From an uncultured Aquimarina sp. (GTDB lineage Bacteria > Bacteroidota > Bacteroidia > Flavobacteriales > Flavobacteriaceae), in contig NZ_CANLYD010000009.1 in NCBI RefSeq assembly GCF_947495315.1, positions 171,235 to 235,234 on the forward strand: a stretch of DNA of 64,000 nt. Reading direction: 5' to 3'. The notes beneath the pieces are model-generated. The model was not told the DNA's origin. It did no database searches and worked only from the letters and a program-made list of their open reading frames with translations. Made by a program: the position numbers and the translations under genes. Positions 52,296-61,729 of this stretch are shown here, piece after piece (the first letter of the stretch is position 1; every line of letters starts with the position of its first letter).

Positions 52296-53186
52296 CTAAG
52301 AACGGACCTTTATTTTTTTGCGATTTGCAATATAAACTCCTAAAATTATAATTCCGGCTGCAATTACCTGATAAAAGGAAAACTCCTCGCCATCCAGTAA
52401 TCCCCACATCAAAGCTACTATCGGGATTGTATAGGTAACTGAAGTAGCAAAAACAGGACTACTTATTTGTACTAATTTATTAAACAAAACCTTAGCAATT
52501 CCGGTTCCTACCACTGCAAGAATTGATATATAAATCAAACTTGTGTGCATAGCGGAATTTGCAATTACTTTCTCATCAAAAAAATCAGAGTAATACAATA
52601 CAATAAGCGAAGGAATTACTAACACAATAAAATTACCATTTGCAATTGCCATAGGCGAAATTTGCTGCATATATCGTTTTATAATATTCACATTGGTCGC
52701 ATAGCAAACAGAGGCACAAAGCACTAAGGATGCATACCAATAATTCTGATTAGGATGTATTGAAGCCCCTTCCCATATTAATGCTAAACAACCAATTAAT
52801 CCAACAACAACTCCTATTAATTGATTTCGACTAAAACGAATAGAGAAGACTAACACTCCTAAAATCAGCGTAACCAGAGGTGTAGTAGAATTAAGAACAG
52901 AAGCTATACCGCTATCAATTTCGGTTTCTGCAAATGCGAACAAAAATGCTGGAACAAATGTGCCTAAAAAACCAGAAATAATGATCCATTTCCATTCTTT
53001 TTTCTTAATAGTTTTCATACTTCTAAAACCAATCAGAAACAAAAAAACGGCGGCAAATAATGTTCTTAAAGCCCCCAATTGCATTGGAGTTAGGCCTATC
53101 AATGATTTTTTGATTAGAATAAACGAACTACCCCACACCAGTGATAGTACAACCAAGTATATCCATTTTAGTTTTGCGTTTTGCAT
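52296..53186 (-). CDS. EamA/DMT-family exporter
   Basis: A transporter of about 296 residues with ten membrane helices in two EamA repeats. The first repeat begins LVWGSSFILIKKSLIGL, the second VCYATNVNIIKRYM. Such proteins export metabolites or amino acids; the cargo is not readable. I prefer the ATG at 53186 (MQNAKLKWIY) over one seven codons earlier because the helix begins soon after it. 232 bases without features separate it from the DUF4199 gene. Confidence 0.88.
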   Translation of the reverse strand: MQNAKLKWIYLVVLSLVWGSSFILIKKSLIGLTPMQLGALRTLFAAVFLFLIGFRSMKTIKKKEWKWIIISGFLGTFVPAFLFAFAETEIDSGIASVLNSTTPLVTLILGVLVFSIRFSRNQLIGVVVGLIGCLALIWEGASIHPNQNYWYASLVLCASVCYATNVNIIKRYMQQISPMAIANGNFIVLVIPSLIVLYYSDFFDEKVIANSAMHTSLIYISILAVVGTGIAKVLFNKLVQISSPVFATSVTYTIPIVALMWGLLDGEEFSFYQVIAAGIIILGVYIANRKKIKVRS

Positions 53187-53268
53187 GTACCGTTTTATAA
53201 GCTGCAAAAATCACTAAAATTATGAAAGTAACGACGTAGTATGTATAAAAATTAACTAACGTTTAGCG

Positions 53269-53841
53269 TTATTCTTTCCATTGAACAGTCTCCATAAAAT
53301 GAATAATATCATTTCGTAAGTATTTTGCTGCCGGAAGAATAGAATCATAGTTTGGTTTCACCTTAAAATAAACGGAACCAGATACAAAATGATTAACACT
53401 ATCTGTTACATAAAACTGACAAGAAGAAGCAGCATTTCCTGTTACTTCGTATACCGTTCCATAAACCTTTTTTTCGGGGTATACAAAATCTTTTTGTTGG
53501 ATCCCATCTGCTTTAATAACATGCTCTTGTGTAAGATTTTGTGCATCTCTTAATAAAGAATCCAGATTATTATTTACATCGTAATAAGATATATATATAG
53601 TAGCGTTTAACTTTGGATACTTTATATTGTACCAACATCTCTTACTATTTTTTGCTCTTTCGAACACGGAAATATTGTTTTTTTCAAAATTATAAGAGCA
53701 ATCCAGCAAGGCCTGTTCATATTTTGGAGCAGGATAAGCTAGTCTTAGCATTCCTTTGGGTTTGGGCAACGTCTCTCCTCCACAAGAACACAAAGCACAT
53801 ACAAGAATTCCTACTATAAATTTACTTAGTCTACCCTTCAT
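53269..53841 (-). CDS. gldD: gliding motility lipoprotein GldD
   Basis: GldD is a lipoprotein required for gliding motility and type IX secretion in flavobacteria. The protein has 190 residues with lipobox LCSC (lipidated Cys20), then PKPKGMLRLAYPAPKYEQ, characteristic of the family. Its start overlaps the end of gldE by 11 bases, as in other gliding flavobacteria. Confidence 0.93.
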   Translation of the reverse strand: MKGRLSKFIVGILVCALCSCGGETLPKPKGMLRLAYPAPKYEQALLDCSYNFEKNNISVFERAKNSKRCWYNIKYPKLNATIYISYYDVNNNLDSLLRDAQNLTQEHVIKADGIQQKDFVYPEKKVYGTVYEVTGNAASSCQFYVTDSVNHFVSGSVYFKVKPNYDSILPAAKYLRNDIIHFMETVQWKE

Positions 53842-55156
53842 TAATCGTTAATTTTATCCTTTTAATTCGTTTATTGTCCAAGGATTCTATTTTAAAAGTA
53901 TATGACTCTACTGTAATTATATCTCCTATTTTTGGAAAGCTACCGGATATCTCTAATAACAATCCAGCAATAGTTTCCGCATCTCCCTTTTTGTTCTCAA
54001 AAACAGAATGATCTTCTAACTTAACTACTTTATAAAAATCCTTTAGTGAGGTTCTTCCTTCAAAAACATAATTCTTATCATCTAGCTTAGAGAATATCAA
54101 ATCCTCATCATCAAATTCATCACTAATATCCCCAACAATTTCTTCAATAATATCTTCTAATGAAATCAATCCACTTGTTCCACCATACTCATCTACTACA
54201 ATAGCCAGATGATTTTTTTTGTCTTTAAAATCATTTAATAAATCATCTAATTTCTTGTTCTCCGGAACAAAATAAGGCTCCCTTGCCAAAACTACCCAAT
54301 CAAAGTTTTTATGATTGATATAAGGCAATAAATCCTTTACATAAAGAATCCCTATTACTTTATCAATACTATCTCGGTATACTGGAATACGAGAATATCC
54401 ATTTTCAATAATTTCTGGAATAATTTCAGCATATTCCATGTCTTGATTTAGCGCAAAAATGTCAATTCTCGGTTTCATAACCTGTTTGGTGTCTGTATTC
54501 CCAAAAGACACAATCCCCTCCAGAATTTTTTTCTCTTCTGAAGTTGTATCAGTATCCGAAGTTAGTTCTAACGCTTGTGATAATTGATCCACACTAATAT
54601 TCGATTTCTGTTTACCCAACCTGTTATGAATACGTATGGTTATGCTTCTCATCGGCAAACTTATAGGAGTAATAATCCAATCCAACACTCTTAATGGTCG
54701 CGCCATAAAGTTAGCAAATTTCACGTTATTTCTACTCGCATATATCTTCGGTAGTATTTCGCCAAATAATAATATAAGAAAAGCCACAACAATCACTTCT
54801 ACCACAAATCTCACGTTTATTTTATCCCATAAAACAATATCGAGATCCTTAAAATAAATCTCCCCAAGTGTATCAAAAAGCAACACTATGGCAATATTAA
54901 TAAAGTTATTAGCTACAAGTATTGTGGCTAGCAGTTTCTTTGGATTACTAAGTAATTTTGAAATTATCTTTTGATTGACAGTGGCATCCTCGCCCTCTGT
55001 CTTTAGATCTGAAGGATTCAATGAAAATAATGAAACTTCACTACCAGATATGAGGGCAGAACAAATCAATAGTAATATAAGGACAAGCAAATTAATTGCC
55101 TGCATAGAATCAAAAGCAAATAATAATATAAACAATGGTTCAGGATCAGGGTCCAA
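53831..55156 (-). CDS. gldE: gliding motility-associated protein GldE (CNNM/CBS type)
   Basis: A 441-residue membrane protein: a DUF21/CNNM region with about four helices (ALISGSEVSLFSLNP to LLFGEILPKIYASR), a CBS pair (MKPRIDIFALNQDMEYAE, then IVVDEYGGTSGLISLEDII), and a C-terminal CorC_HlyC domain. Its likeness is to magnesium/cobalt-related transporters; in flavobacteria it is called GldE and can partly support GldD function. It lies between ssb and gldD. Confidence 0.93.
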   Translation of the reverse strand: MDPDPEPLFILLFAFDSMQAINLLVLILLLICSALISGSEVSLFSLNPSDLKTEGEDATVNQKIISKLLSNPKKLLATILVANNFINIAIVLLFDTLGEIYFKDLDIVLWDKINVRFVVEVIVVAFLILLFGEILPKIYASRNNVKFANFMARPLRVLDWIITPISLPMRSITIRIHNRLGKQKSNISVDQLSQALELTSDTDTTSEEKKILEGIVSFGNTDTKQVMKPRIDIFALNQDMEYAEIIPEIIENGYSRIPVYRDSIDKVIGILYVKDLLPYINHKNFDWVVLAREPYFVPENKKLDDLLNDFKDKKNHLAIVVDEYGGTSGLISLEDIIEEIVGDISDEFDDEDLIFSKLDDKNYVFEGRTSLKDFYKVVKLEDHSVFENKKGDAETIAGLLLEISGSFPKIGDIITVESYTFKIESLDNKRIKRIKLTINEG

Positions 55157-55180
55157 ATTATAGCTGTTTAGTTAAACATA

Positions 55181-55642
55181 TTAAAACGGAAGATCATCTT
55201 CTTCCATTTCTGTGGGTGAAGATGAAACCGATTGCGAATTATCAACAGATGGCTTATTTACATCTGGTTGTTTTTCTGCAACTATTTCAGAGTGCTGACC
55301 TTCAGTTTTTGGAGTTAAAAATGTAAAATCGGTACACTGTATTTCTGTACTATACCTATCTTTTCCTTGATCATCTTGCCACTTTCTAGTTTTAAGGCGA
55401 CCTTCGATATATACTTTATCTCCTTTTTTAAGGTATTTTTCGCAGATTTCTGCTGCTTTATTTCGCACTACAATATTATGCCATTCTGTAGAAGTTACTC
55501 TATCTCCAGTAGTTTTATTCACATAAGAATCATTAGTTGCCAGTGGAAATCTGCCAATACAGTTCCCTCCTTCAAAATAATGCATCTTTACTTCATCACC
55601 CGTGTGGCCAATAAGCATTACTTTATTCAACGTTCCAGACAT
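55181..55642 (-). CDS. ssb: single-stranded DNA-binding protein
   Basis: SSB coats single-stranded DNA in replication and repair. It has 153 residues: OB fold (NKVMLIGHTGDEVKMHYFEGG, then STEWHNIVV, then VYIEGRLKTRKWQ) and the acidic tip EEDDLPF that binds partner proteins. It follows mutY by 43 bases, an order typical of flavobacteria. Confidence 0.96.
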   Translation of the reverse strand: MSGTLNKVMLIGHTGDEVKMHYFEGGNCIGRFPLATNDSYVNKTTGDRVTSTEWHNIVVRNKAAEICEKYLKKGDKVYIEGRLKTRKWQDDQGKDRYSTEIQCTDFTFLTPKTEGQHSEIVAEKQPDVNKPSVDNSQSVSSSPTEMEEDDLPF

Positions 55643-55685
55643 ACTCTATATTATTTATAGTAAATGTAATAAAAAAGCATCATAC

Positions 55686-56738
55686 CTAAAAAAAGCTATC
55701 TATAAAATTACCTAATAATATCGGAACCGGATATTCGTGAATTTTCTCTATTTCTACTAGATCTAATTCACCATTCATTTCTGGTTTTTCATCCATTTTT
55801 ATAACATAAAAACGAGTATATAAGTGTTGATGAGAAAGCTTATGAATTTTAAATTCATCTTTATAAAGTGTAATGTCATACGATTTAGCATCCATCAAAC
55901 TTTTAAAAACATCATGATCCTTTATATAAGAAAGGTCTACGTCATTATCACTTTCTATTAAAGGGAATTCATATAAGTTTTGCCAAATTCCTTTACCTAT
56001 CCTCTGTCTAATAATTGTTTGTTGGTTTTTTATAGAAAATATCAAATAATTAAAATATCGTTTCTTAACTTTTAATTTTTTGAGCTTCACTGGCAAAGAG
56101 GCAACAGTTCCTTTTTTTAAAGCCTCACAACTATCGTTAAGCGGGCAGACAATGCAATATGGACTCTGAGGCTTACATTGTAACGCCCCAAACTCCATAA
56201 TTGCTTGATTATACGTCGCCGGTTGTTCAGGGTCTATAAACTCAAAAGCAATTTTTTTAAACTCTTTAACACCTTGCGTACTATTAATAGGAGTATCAAT
56301 ATTAAAATATCTGGATAACACTCTATACACATTTCCATCCACTACAGGAACAACCTCATTATAACATATAGAAGCAATAGCACTAGCCGTATAATCACCA
56401 ACACCTTTTAGCTTTAACAAATCCTTATAAGTAGAAGGAAAAATACCATTAAGATCATTTGCTATATGTTTTGCAGTAGTGTGCAAGTTTCTGGCTCTGG
56501 AATAATAACCTAGTCCTTGCCATAATTTTAGCACTTGTTCTTCTTCTGCATTTGCTAAATCAAAAACAGTGGGATATTGACTGGTAAATGACAAATAATA
56601 AGGTAATCCTTGTGCAACTCTTGTCTGTTGAAGTATAATTTCGCTTAACCAAATGCGGTATGGGTCGGTAGTTTCTCTCCAGGGCATCGATCTTTTGTTT
56701 TCTAAGTACCACGAAATGAGTTTTTTAGGGAAAATCAT
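55686..56738 (-). CDS. mutY: A/G-specific adenine glycosylase
   Basis: MutY removes adenine mispaired with 8-oxoguanine. The protein has 350 residues: LSEIILQQTRVAQGLPYY (catalytic Glu in the first motif), LKGVGDYTASAIASICY (helix-hairpin-helix), VPVVDGNVYRVLSRYF (catalytic Asp), and the iron-sulfur ligands CKPQSPYCIVCPLNDSC near residue 195. The C-terminal half is the NUDIX-like domain that recognises 8-oxoG. It is divergent from the HU gene. Confidence 0.96.
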   Translation of the reverse strand: MIFPKKLISWYLENKRSMPWRETTDPYRIWLSEIILQQTRVAQGLPYYLSFTSQYPTVFDLANAEEEQVLKLWQGLGYYSRARNLHTTAKHIANDLNGIFPSTYKDLLKLKGVGDYTASAIASICYNEVVPVVDGNVYRVLSRYFNIDTPINSTQGVKEFKKIAFEFIDPEQPATYNQAIMEFGALQCKPQSPYCIVCPLNDSCEALKKGTVASLPVKLKKLKVKKRYFNYLIFSIKNQQTIIRQRIGKGIWQNLYEFPLIESDNDVDLSYIKDHDVFKSLMDAKSYDITLYKDEFKIHKLSHQHLYTRFYVIKMDEKPEMNGELDLVEIEKIHEYPVPILLGNFIDSFF

Positions 56739-56798
56739 AATGAAATTGTAAGTTTTGTAAAATTAAACCTTTAAAAGATGATAATTTCATCTTAAGTA

Positions 56799-56830
56799 TT
56801 GATATTTTGGAATTTAAATTGCTATATTTG
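56799..56830 (+). promoter_or_regulatory. Bacteroidetes-type promoter of the HU gene
   Basis: TTG at 56799-56801 and TATATTTG at 56823-56830, 21 bases apart, fit the -33/-7 pattern (TTG, about 20 bases, TAnnTTTG). The HU start codon follows 39 bases later. Confidence 0.6.
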
Positions 56831-56869
56831 CCCCCTTGAAAATTTAAAAACCCCTAAATAGGTAATATA

Positions 56870-57160
56870 ATGACTAAAGCAGATATTGTAGCAAAAATTT
56901 CAGAAAAACTAGGAATTGAAAAAGGAGATGTTCAGGCAACTGTTGAAACCTTTATGGAAGAAGTAAAAAGTTCTTTAGAGAGCGGAGATAATGTATACCT
57001 AAGAGGTTTCGGTAGCTTTATCATCAAGACAAGAGCTGAAAAAACGGGTCGTAACATTTCTAAAAACACTACAATCAAAATACCTGCACATAATATTCCT
57101 GCTTTTAAGCCGGCGAAAGTATTTGTGGAAGGTGTAAAAACTAACGTAGAAGTTAAGTAA
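56870..57160 (+). CDS. HU-family DNA-binding protein
   Basis: A 96-residue nucleoid-associated protein of the HU/IHF family. DIVAKISEKLGIEKGDVQ forms the helical dimer core, LRGFGSFIIKTRAEKTGRN the arm base, and NISKNTTIKIPAHNIPAFKP the flexible arm with the tip proline. It bends DNA. A strong promoter-like sequence precedes it and the small basic gene at 57192 follows by 31 bases. Confidence 0.96.
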   Translation: MTKADIVAKISEKLGIEKGDVQATVETFMEEVKSSLESGDNVYLRGFGSFIIKTRAEKTGRNISKNTTIKIPAHNIPAFKPAKVFVEGVKTNVEVK

Positions 57161-57191
57161 AAAAATTAATAATCAATAAACAGACGCAACT

Positions 57192-57281
57192 ATGCCAAGT
57201 GGTAAGAAACGTAAAAGACACAAGGTAGCTACGCACAAGCGTAAAAAGAGAAGAAGAGCTAATCGCCACAAGAAAAAGTAG
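57192..57281 (+). CDS. 29-residue very basic protein, likely ribosome-associated
   Basis: The frame encodes MPSGKKRKRHKVATHKRKKR and ends RANRHKKK, 29 residues, two thirds of them Lys, Arg or His. I remember nearly identical small proteins in other Bacteroidetes, annotated with the AURKAIP1/COX24 C-terminal domain, related to mitoribosomal mS38 and the actinobacterial bS22. So it is probably a small-subunit ribosomal protein. The gene sits between HU and rng, 31 bases after HU, and its stop codon lies in the stem of a terminator. Confidence 0.8.
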   Translation: MPSGKKRKRHKVATHKRKKRRRANRHKKK

Positions 57282-57298
57282 TTTTCTAACTACTTTTT
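57273..57298 (+). terminator. terminator overlapping the end of the small basic gene
   Basis: 11-bp stem AAAAAGTAGTT / AACTACTTTTT (57273-57283 with 57288-57298) including the stop codon; ends in TTTTT. It separates HU from rng. Confidence 0.75.
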
Positions 57299-57431
57299 CT
57301 ATTTAAGAATGTTCTTTGAAATCGAAATAGAGTATCTTATATCTCTACCTTTATAAGACTTTGTTTCAACGGAATTATTAAAATTCCTGTGAATAAAATT
57401 TGTTTAATCCATCTGTCTCGAACATATCGAG

Positions 57432-58991
57432 GTGGATAAAAATCTAATCAGAGTGAACAAAGAATTGATCATTAGATCTGGTTCCTCTACTGATTTTGCC
57501 TTATTAAAAGATGGAAAACTAGTTGAATTACATAAGGAAGAAGACGACAGTAATTTTGCAGTAGGTGATATTTTTATTGCCAAGATCCGCAAAGCTGTCC
57601 CTGGTCTTAATGCCGCATTTGTTAATGTAGGCTATGAGAAAGATGCTTTTTTGCATTATCATGATCTAGGTCCTCAAGTATCTTCTTTACTTAAATTCAT
57701 TAAACGTGTAAGCACAGGTAAATTAAGAGATTATTCTCTAAAGGATTTTCCTTTTGAGAACGATATTGATAAACACGGTGTTATTACAGATGTGTTAAAA
57801 TCAAATCAATCGCTATTGGTACAAATAGTAAAAGAACCTATTTCTACAAAAGGCCCTCGAATTAGCTCAGAGCTATCGATTGCTGGTAGATATATTGTTT
57901 TAGTACCTTTTTCTAACAGAGTTTCTATTTCACAAAAAATAGAATCATCAGAAGAAAAAGAACGTCTAAAAAGACTGGTAAAAAGTATTAAACCAAAAGG
58001 GTTCGGAATTATTGTGCGTACTGTAGCAGAAGGCAAAAAAGTAGCAGAACTAGATAGAGATTTACAAAATCTAGTGGAACGCTGGGAGTCAATGTGTAAA
58101 AAATTATACAAAGCACCCCATCCATCAAAAATTTTAGGTGAAATGAATAGAGCATCCTCCATATTACGAGATGTCTTTAATGATACTTTCACTTCTATTG
58201 TTGTAGACGAACAAGATCTCTACAACCAAATCAAAGATTATCTGCAAGAAATTGCACCAAAAAAAGAATCAATCGTAAAGTTACACACGTCAAATGTACC
58301 TGTTTTTGAAAAACACGGTATCGAACGACAAATCAAAACAAGTTTTGGTAAAACAGTCTCCATGAGTAAGGGAGCTTATCTTGTAATCGAACACACTGAA
58401 GCAATGCACGTCATTGATGTAAATAGTGGAAACCGATCTAACAAAGCCAAAAACCAAGAAGACACTGCTCTAGAGGTCAACCTAATCAGTGCATCCGAAG
58501 TAGCCCGCCAACTACGTCTTAGAGATATGGGAGGTATTATTGTAGTCGATTTTATAGACATGAATAATGCTGATAACCGCAGAACGCTCTTCAATCACTT
58601 ACGTGAAGAGATGAAAGACGACAGGGCGAAGCACAAAATTTTACCGCCAAGTAAGTTTGGCTTGATTCAGATAACGCGACAGCGTGTACGACCTGAAATG
58701 AATATTAAGACCCGTGAGGATAATCCTAACGGAGGAAATGGCGAAATTGAGGCGCCTATAGGTTTAATAGACAAAATAAAGGTCGATTTAGAAAAACTAA
58801 TTAAAAAAGAACATAAAAAGTTAACGCTTAGCGCGCACCCTTTTATTGCAGCTTTTTTAACTAAAGGATTTCCATCCACCCGATCTAAATGGTTTATCGA
58901 CCATAAAAGATGGGTAAAAGTAATACCTAGAGACGCTTACACGTATTTAGAATATCATTTCCATGATAAAGATGGAGAAGTGATACAATAA
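57432..58991 (+). CDS. rng: ribonuclease G (RNase E/G family)
   Basis: An endoribonuclease of 519 residues that matures rRNA and decays mRNA. It starts at GTG (MDKNLIRVNKELIIRSG), which I accept because no other start fits before the S1-like RNA-binding domain (FAVGDIFIAKIRKAVPGLNA). The catalytic metal sites are in HVIDVNSGNRS and GIIVVDFIDM. The long C-terminal scaffold of RNase E is absent, as in RNase G. It ends at a terminator at 58997-59030. Confidence 0.95.
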   Translation: MDKNLIRVNKELIIRSGSSTDFALLKDGKLVELHKEEDDSNFAVGDIFIAKIRKAVPGLNAAFVNVGYEKDAFLHYHDLGPQVSSLLKFIKRVSTGKLRDYSLKDFPFENDIDKHGVITDVLKSNQSLLVQIVKEPISTKGPRISSELSIAGRYIVLVPFSNRVSISQKIESSEEKERLKRLVKSIKPKGFGIIVRTVAEGKKVAELDRDLQNLVERWESMCKKLYKAPHPSKILGEMNRASSILRDVFNDTFTSIVVDEQDLYNQIKDYLQEIAPKKESIVKLHTSNVPVFEKHGIERQIKTSFGKTVSMSKGAYLVIEHTEAMHVIDVNSGNRSNKAKNQEDTALEVNLISASEVARQLRLRDMGGIIVVDFIDMNNADNRRTLFNHLREEMKDDRAKHKILPPSKFGLIQITRQRVRPEMNIKTREDNPNGGNGEIEAPIGLIDKIKVDLEKLIKKEHKKLTLSAHPFIAAFLTKGFPSTRSKWFIDHKRWVKVIPRDAYTYLEYHFHDKDGEVIQ

Positions 58992-58996
58992 AAATG

Positions 58997-59030
58997 AAAC
59001 CCAGTTTACTGATGTAGGCTGGGTTTTTTT
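58997..59030 (+). terminator. intrinsic terminator after rng
   Basis: 8-bp stem AAACCCAG / CTGGGTTT (58997-59004 with 59019-59026) followed by TTTTT. Confidence 0.75.
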
Positions 59031-59067
59031 GTTTGTATTATCTATAGTTTAGAAGACTTCGAGAACC

Positions 59068-60858
59068 TCAGTCTTCATAAGCACCTAGTGATCTAAAAGT
59101 ATAATAATCAACTTCCTTCTTCTCCAACTCCTTAATAAAATAGGATGGATGTATCCCTGTGTTTTTATAAAACGCTTTAGAAAATGCATCCTGACTATTA
59201 AAACCTATTTCTTGTGCAATTGCCTTTACAGTATATTTTCTAAATTTAGGATCTGATTGTAATCGCGTTATCACATAAGTAATACGTAGCTCATTAATAT
59301 ATTGACCAAAACGTTTACCCTTATACGTATTCACAATTTTAGAAAGATAATTAGGATTGGTTTTTAGTTGTTTAGATAAAGAAGTAATCGTAAGATTTGT
59401 AGTCAAGAACTTATGGTTATCCTCCATCGCTTGTAGTTTTTTAAGAATTGCATTTACTACTTCTTCAGAAATCCCTATTTCTTGTGGTTTTTTATATCCG
59501 GATGTTTTTTCTGGTATCAGATCTTTAAACTGCTGATCCAGCAATCCCTGAAACCTTTGTTGATATACATTTCTTTTACGGTAATTAAAAACGGCTATTC
59601 CTATGGCAATAGTAATAAGCGCTACCAACCCAAGCATCCAGTGATTACTTCTCTTTTTTGAGGCTTCTAGAGAAGTGATGAGTTTTTGTTTTTCGGATAA
59701 TAATAACGGAGTGTCGTATTCCTTATTAATTTTATTAGATAAATATCTAGTATCTTTTTTTATGACACTATCAAAAGCCAATAATCTATTGATATAATAC
59801 AGCTGTTTCTCCTTATTCCCTTGCTTTTTATAATAAGTAATTAATATTTCATATGCTCCACTAAAAGAAGGAAAAAAATTCTTCGAGGCAAATGTGATCG
59901 AATCTACTTTTTTCAAATATATAATCGATTTTTTTATTTCTTCCTTTTTATTATAGATCAAACCCAAATGATAATCTGAGGCCGTAATATTGACTTGATT
60001 GATTTTATTGCCACTATTAACACCATACAGTTTTTTAAATTTTATTAGACTATCTAACGCAGAAGTATATCCAACTTTAAAAAAATTAAAATCTCCCAAA
60101 GCCAATAAAAATCTGTCATACGATAAGCTATCCTTAGTTTTTAGAGATAATTCTAAACCTTTTTTGTTTATTTGATATGCAGAATCATATAACTTATTAT
60201 TATTATATGAAACACCCAGTGCAAACATTGACATTAAATATTCACTTTTATAACTTGTATCTCTTTTGTATTTTTCCTTGCGGTATTCCTCAATTGACTT
60301 ATATAACTTTAGAGTTTCCTGATATTCCCCCAAATTATCTTTTAACAAAGCAATAAAATACTTAGCTCTATATTGTTGGTCAATATTTCCATTAATATTA
60401 GCGTACTTATTTGCTTTAATCACTTCATTCATTGATAATTGATACTGTCCTTGTGCCCCAAAAATTCTTGCCTTAAATAAATATGCTTCTGCAGGATATT
60501 TAGAAGCCTTTAGTTCATTTGTCAAGTTTATGATTGTATCTATATAGGTTATTCGTATAGAATCCTTATGTAATCCGGCAAGCATATAATAGCCATCTGC
60601 TTGCTTAATTCTATCTTTATCTTTTTTAGCTCTATTAAGAAAAGTTCTGGCGTATATCGTTGCTTTTTGGGGATTTTTTCTTTTTACAGTGTTATACTTA
60701 CTATCCAGTTCTTCATAATTCATAGAGTGTAATGAATCTGGTACAATCACATTAGTTTCCTGAGCAGAACAAATATTACTAAACAAAAAGTATAGTAATA
60801 ACCAATAAAAAAAAGAAATGGCAATATTAGTTTTCAATGTAGATTTGGATATTAACAA
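59068..60858 (-). CDS. TPR-containing membrane AraC-family regulator
   Basis: A 596-residue protein: a signal-anchor-like N-terminus ending SAQE, an extracytoplasmic region of about 370 residues with TPR-like helical repeats (LFKARIFGAQGQYQLSMNEV and similar), one membrane helix (about residues 407-425), and a cytoplasmic AraC-type DNA-binding domain at the end (VKAIAQEIGFNSQDAFSKAF). Bacteroidetes use this layout to sense outside signals directly. The target and signal are unknown. Confidence 0.9.
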   Translation of the reverse strand: MLISKSTLKTNIAISFFYWLLLYFLFSNICSAQETNVIVPDSLHSMNYEELDSKYNTVKRKNPQKATIYARTFLNRAKKDKDRIKQADGYYMLAGLHKDSIRITYIDTIINLTNELKASKYPAEAYLFKARIFGAQGQYQLSMNEVIKANKYANINGNIDQQYRAKYFIALLKDNLGEYQETLKLYKSIEEYRKEKYKRDTSYKSEYLMSMFALGVSYNNNKLYDSAYQINKKGLELSLKTKDSLSYDRFLLALGDFNFFKVGYTSALDSLIKFKKLYGVNSGNKINQVNITASDYHLGLIYNKKEEIKKSIIYLKKVDSITFASKNFFPSFSGAYEILITYYKKQGNKEKQLYYINRLLAFDSVIKKDTRYLSNKINKEYDTPLLLSEKQKLITSLEASKKRSNHWMLGLVALITIAIGIAVFNYRKRNVYQQRFQGLLDQQFKDLIPEKTSGYKKPQEIGISEEVVNAILKKLQAMEDNHKFLTTNLTITSLSKQLKTNPNYLSKIVNTYKGKRFGQYINELRITYVITRLQSDPKFRKYTVKAIAQEIGFNSQDAFSKAFYKNTGIHPSYFIKELEKKEVDYYTFRSLGAYED

Positions 60859-61085
60859 TCTATTTTATCCCTCAAAGATACTTTTTTTGCAGTAGTAAAA
60901 AGCGTAAACTCAACAAAAAACAAACCTCCTTATTTTCAATAACTTAACCAATAATTCTTTTACCATGTTTTCATGAATTACGGGTTATAGCGCTTGTATT
61001 TATACAAATTTCATCGATACATTTGGCAAAACGTAAGACCAATAAGTTCACTTACGACAAGGAGTAACTAGTGAGTAGCCCACTC

Positions 61086-61119
61086 TGTCCTAACGGACAT
61101 CTCCCCCTAAAAGGGGAGA
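61086..61119. repeat. double hairpin of dispersed-repeat type
   Basis: Two adjacent hairpins, TGTCC / GGACA (61086-61099) and TCTCCCC / GGGGAGA (61100-61119), form the GC-rich part of the 301-base gap before the gene at 61160. A decayed relative of the second hairpin is at 62355-62373. The rest of the gap (60859-61080) shows no gene. Confidence 0.6.
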
Positions 61120-61159
61120 AGCTAAAGGGCAATTTAGTAGCAAATAAAAACAAAAAAAT

Positions 61160-61648
61160 ATGGCATTAGAAAACCTTATCAGTATCAGTTTTACAGAAGA
61201 AGAACTAACACAACTAGATGGACATTTAGCTGGTATCCGACAACTCTTACAGGGCAAGACTGTAAATCTTACTCCAGATCAGCGTCGCCAATACGGCCGT
61301 ATCGCTAACCAAAACAAACTCATCGTAGACAAAGCAAAGAACTATATGGAGCAACATCCCGATTGGATTCCTCGTTTCTTAGATAAACCAGAATTTGATA
61401 GCGATTACGCAGCGCGCGAGCAAGTAGAAGGCCGCGTGCAACTCTTAGAAAACCTTACCCAACAATTGGTAGATACCAAAACTTTACTAGATCACGATAA
61501 TTATACCAATGCACTAAGTTTTTATCGTATGATGCGTTTTCTGGCTGGAGAAAACGAACCTGGAGCCAAATCGGTATATGAGGATATGCGGGTATTGTTT
61601 AAAAACACTCCCACAGGAGATACTACTGAAAAAAAAGAATCAGAATAA
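61160..61648 (+). CDS. unknown soluble helical protein
   Basis: A 162-residue protein without signal peptide or membrane helix. It is almost entirely helical, with FTEEELTQLDGHLAGIRQLL, then LTPDQRRQYGRIANQNKLIV, YMEQHPDWIPRFLDKPEF, and a C-terminal helical pair before a charged tail. Codon use is less AT-rich than in its neighbours. I do not recognise the family. It stands between repeat-like sequences on both sides. Confidence 0.75.
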   Translation: MALENLISISFTEEELTQLDGHLAGIRQLLQGKTVNLTPDQRRQYGRIANQNKLIVDKAKNYMEQHPDWIPRFLDKPEFDSDYAAREQVEGRVQLLENLTQQLVDTKTLLDHDNYTNALSFYRMMRFLAGENEPGAKSVYEDMRVLFKNTPTGDTTEKKESE

Positions 61649-61683
61649 CCCCAAGCCTTCATAATAAGACCTCTGGGTCTTAC

Positions 61684-61725
61684 AGAAGTACCTCTAGGTA
61701 TTTCGAAACTACCTAGAGGACTTCT
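61684..61725. repeat. 16-bp hairpin with one bulge in a field of related short repeats
   Basis: AGAAGTACCTCTAGGTA (61684-61700) pairs with TACCTAGAGGACTTCT (61710-61725), with only one A unpaired. A smaller hairpin AAGACC / GGGTCTT stands just before it (61667-61682), and ACCTAGAGGT recurs at 61861. The structure could be a terminator variant for the gene at 61160 or part of a repeat family. Confidence 0.7.
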
Positions 61726-61729
61726 TATC

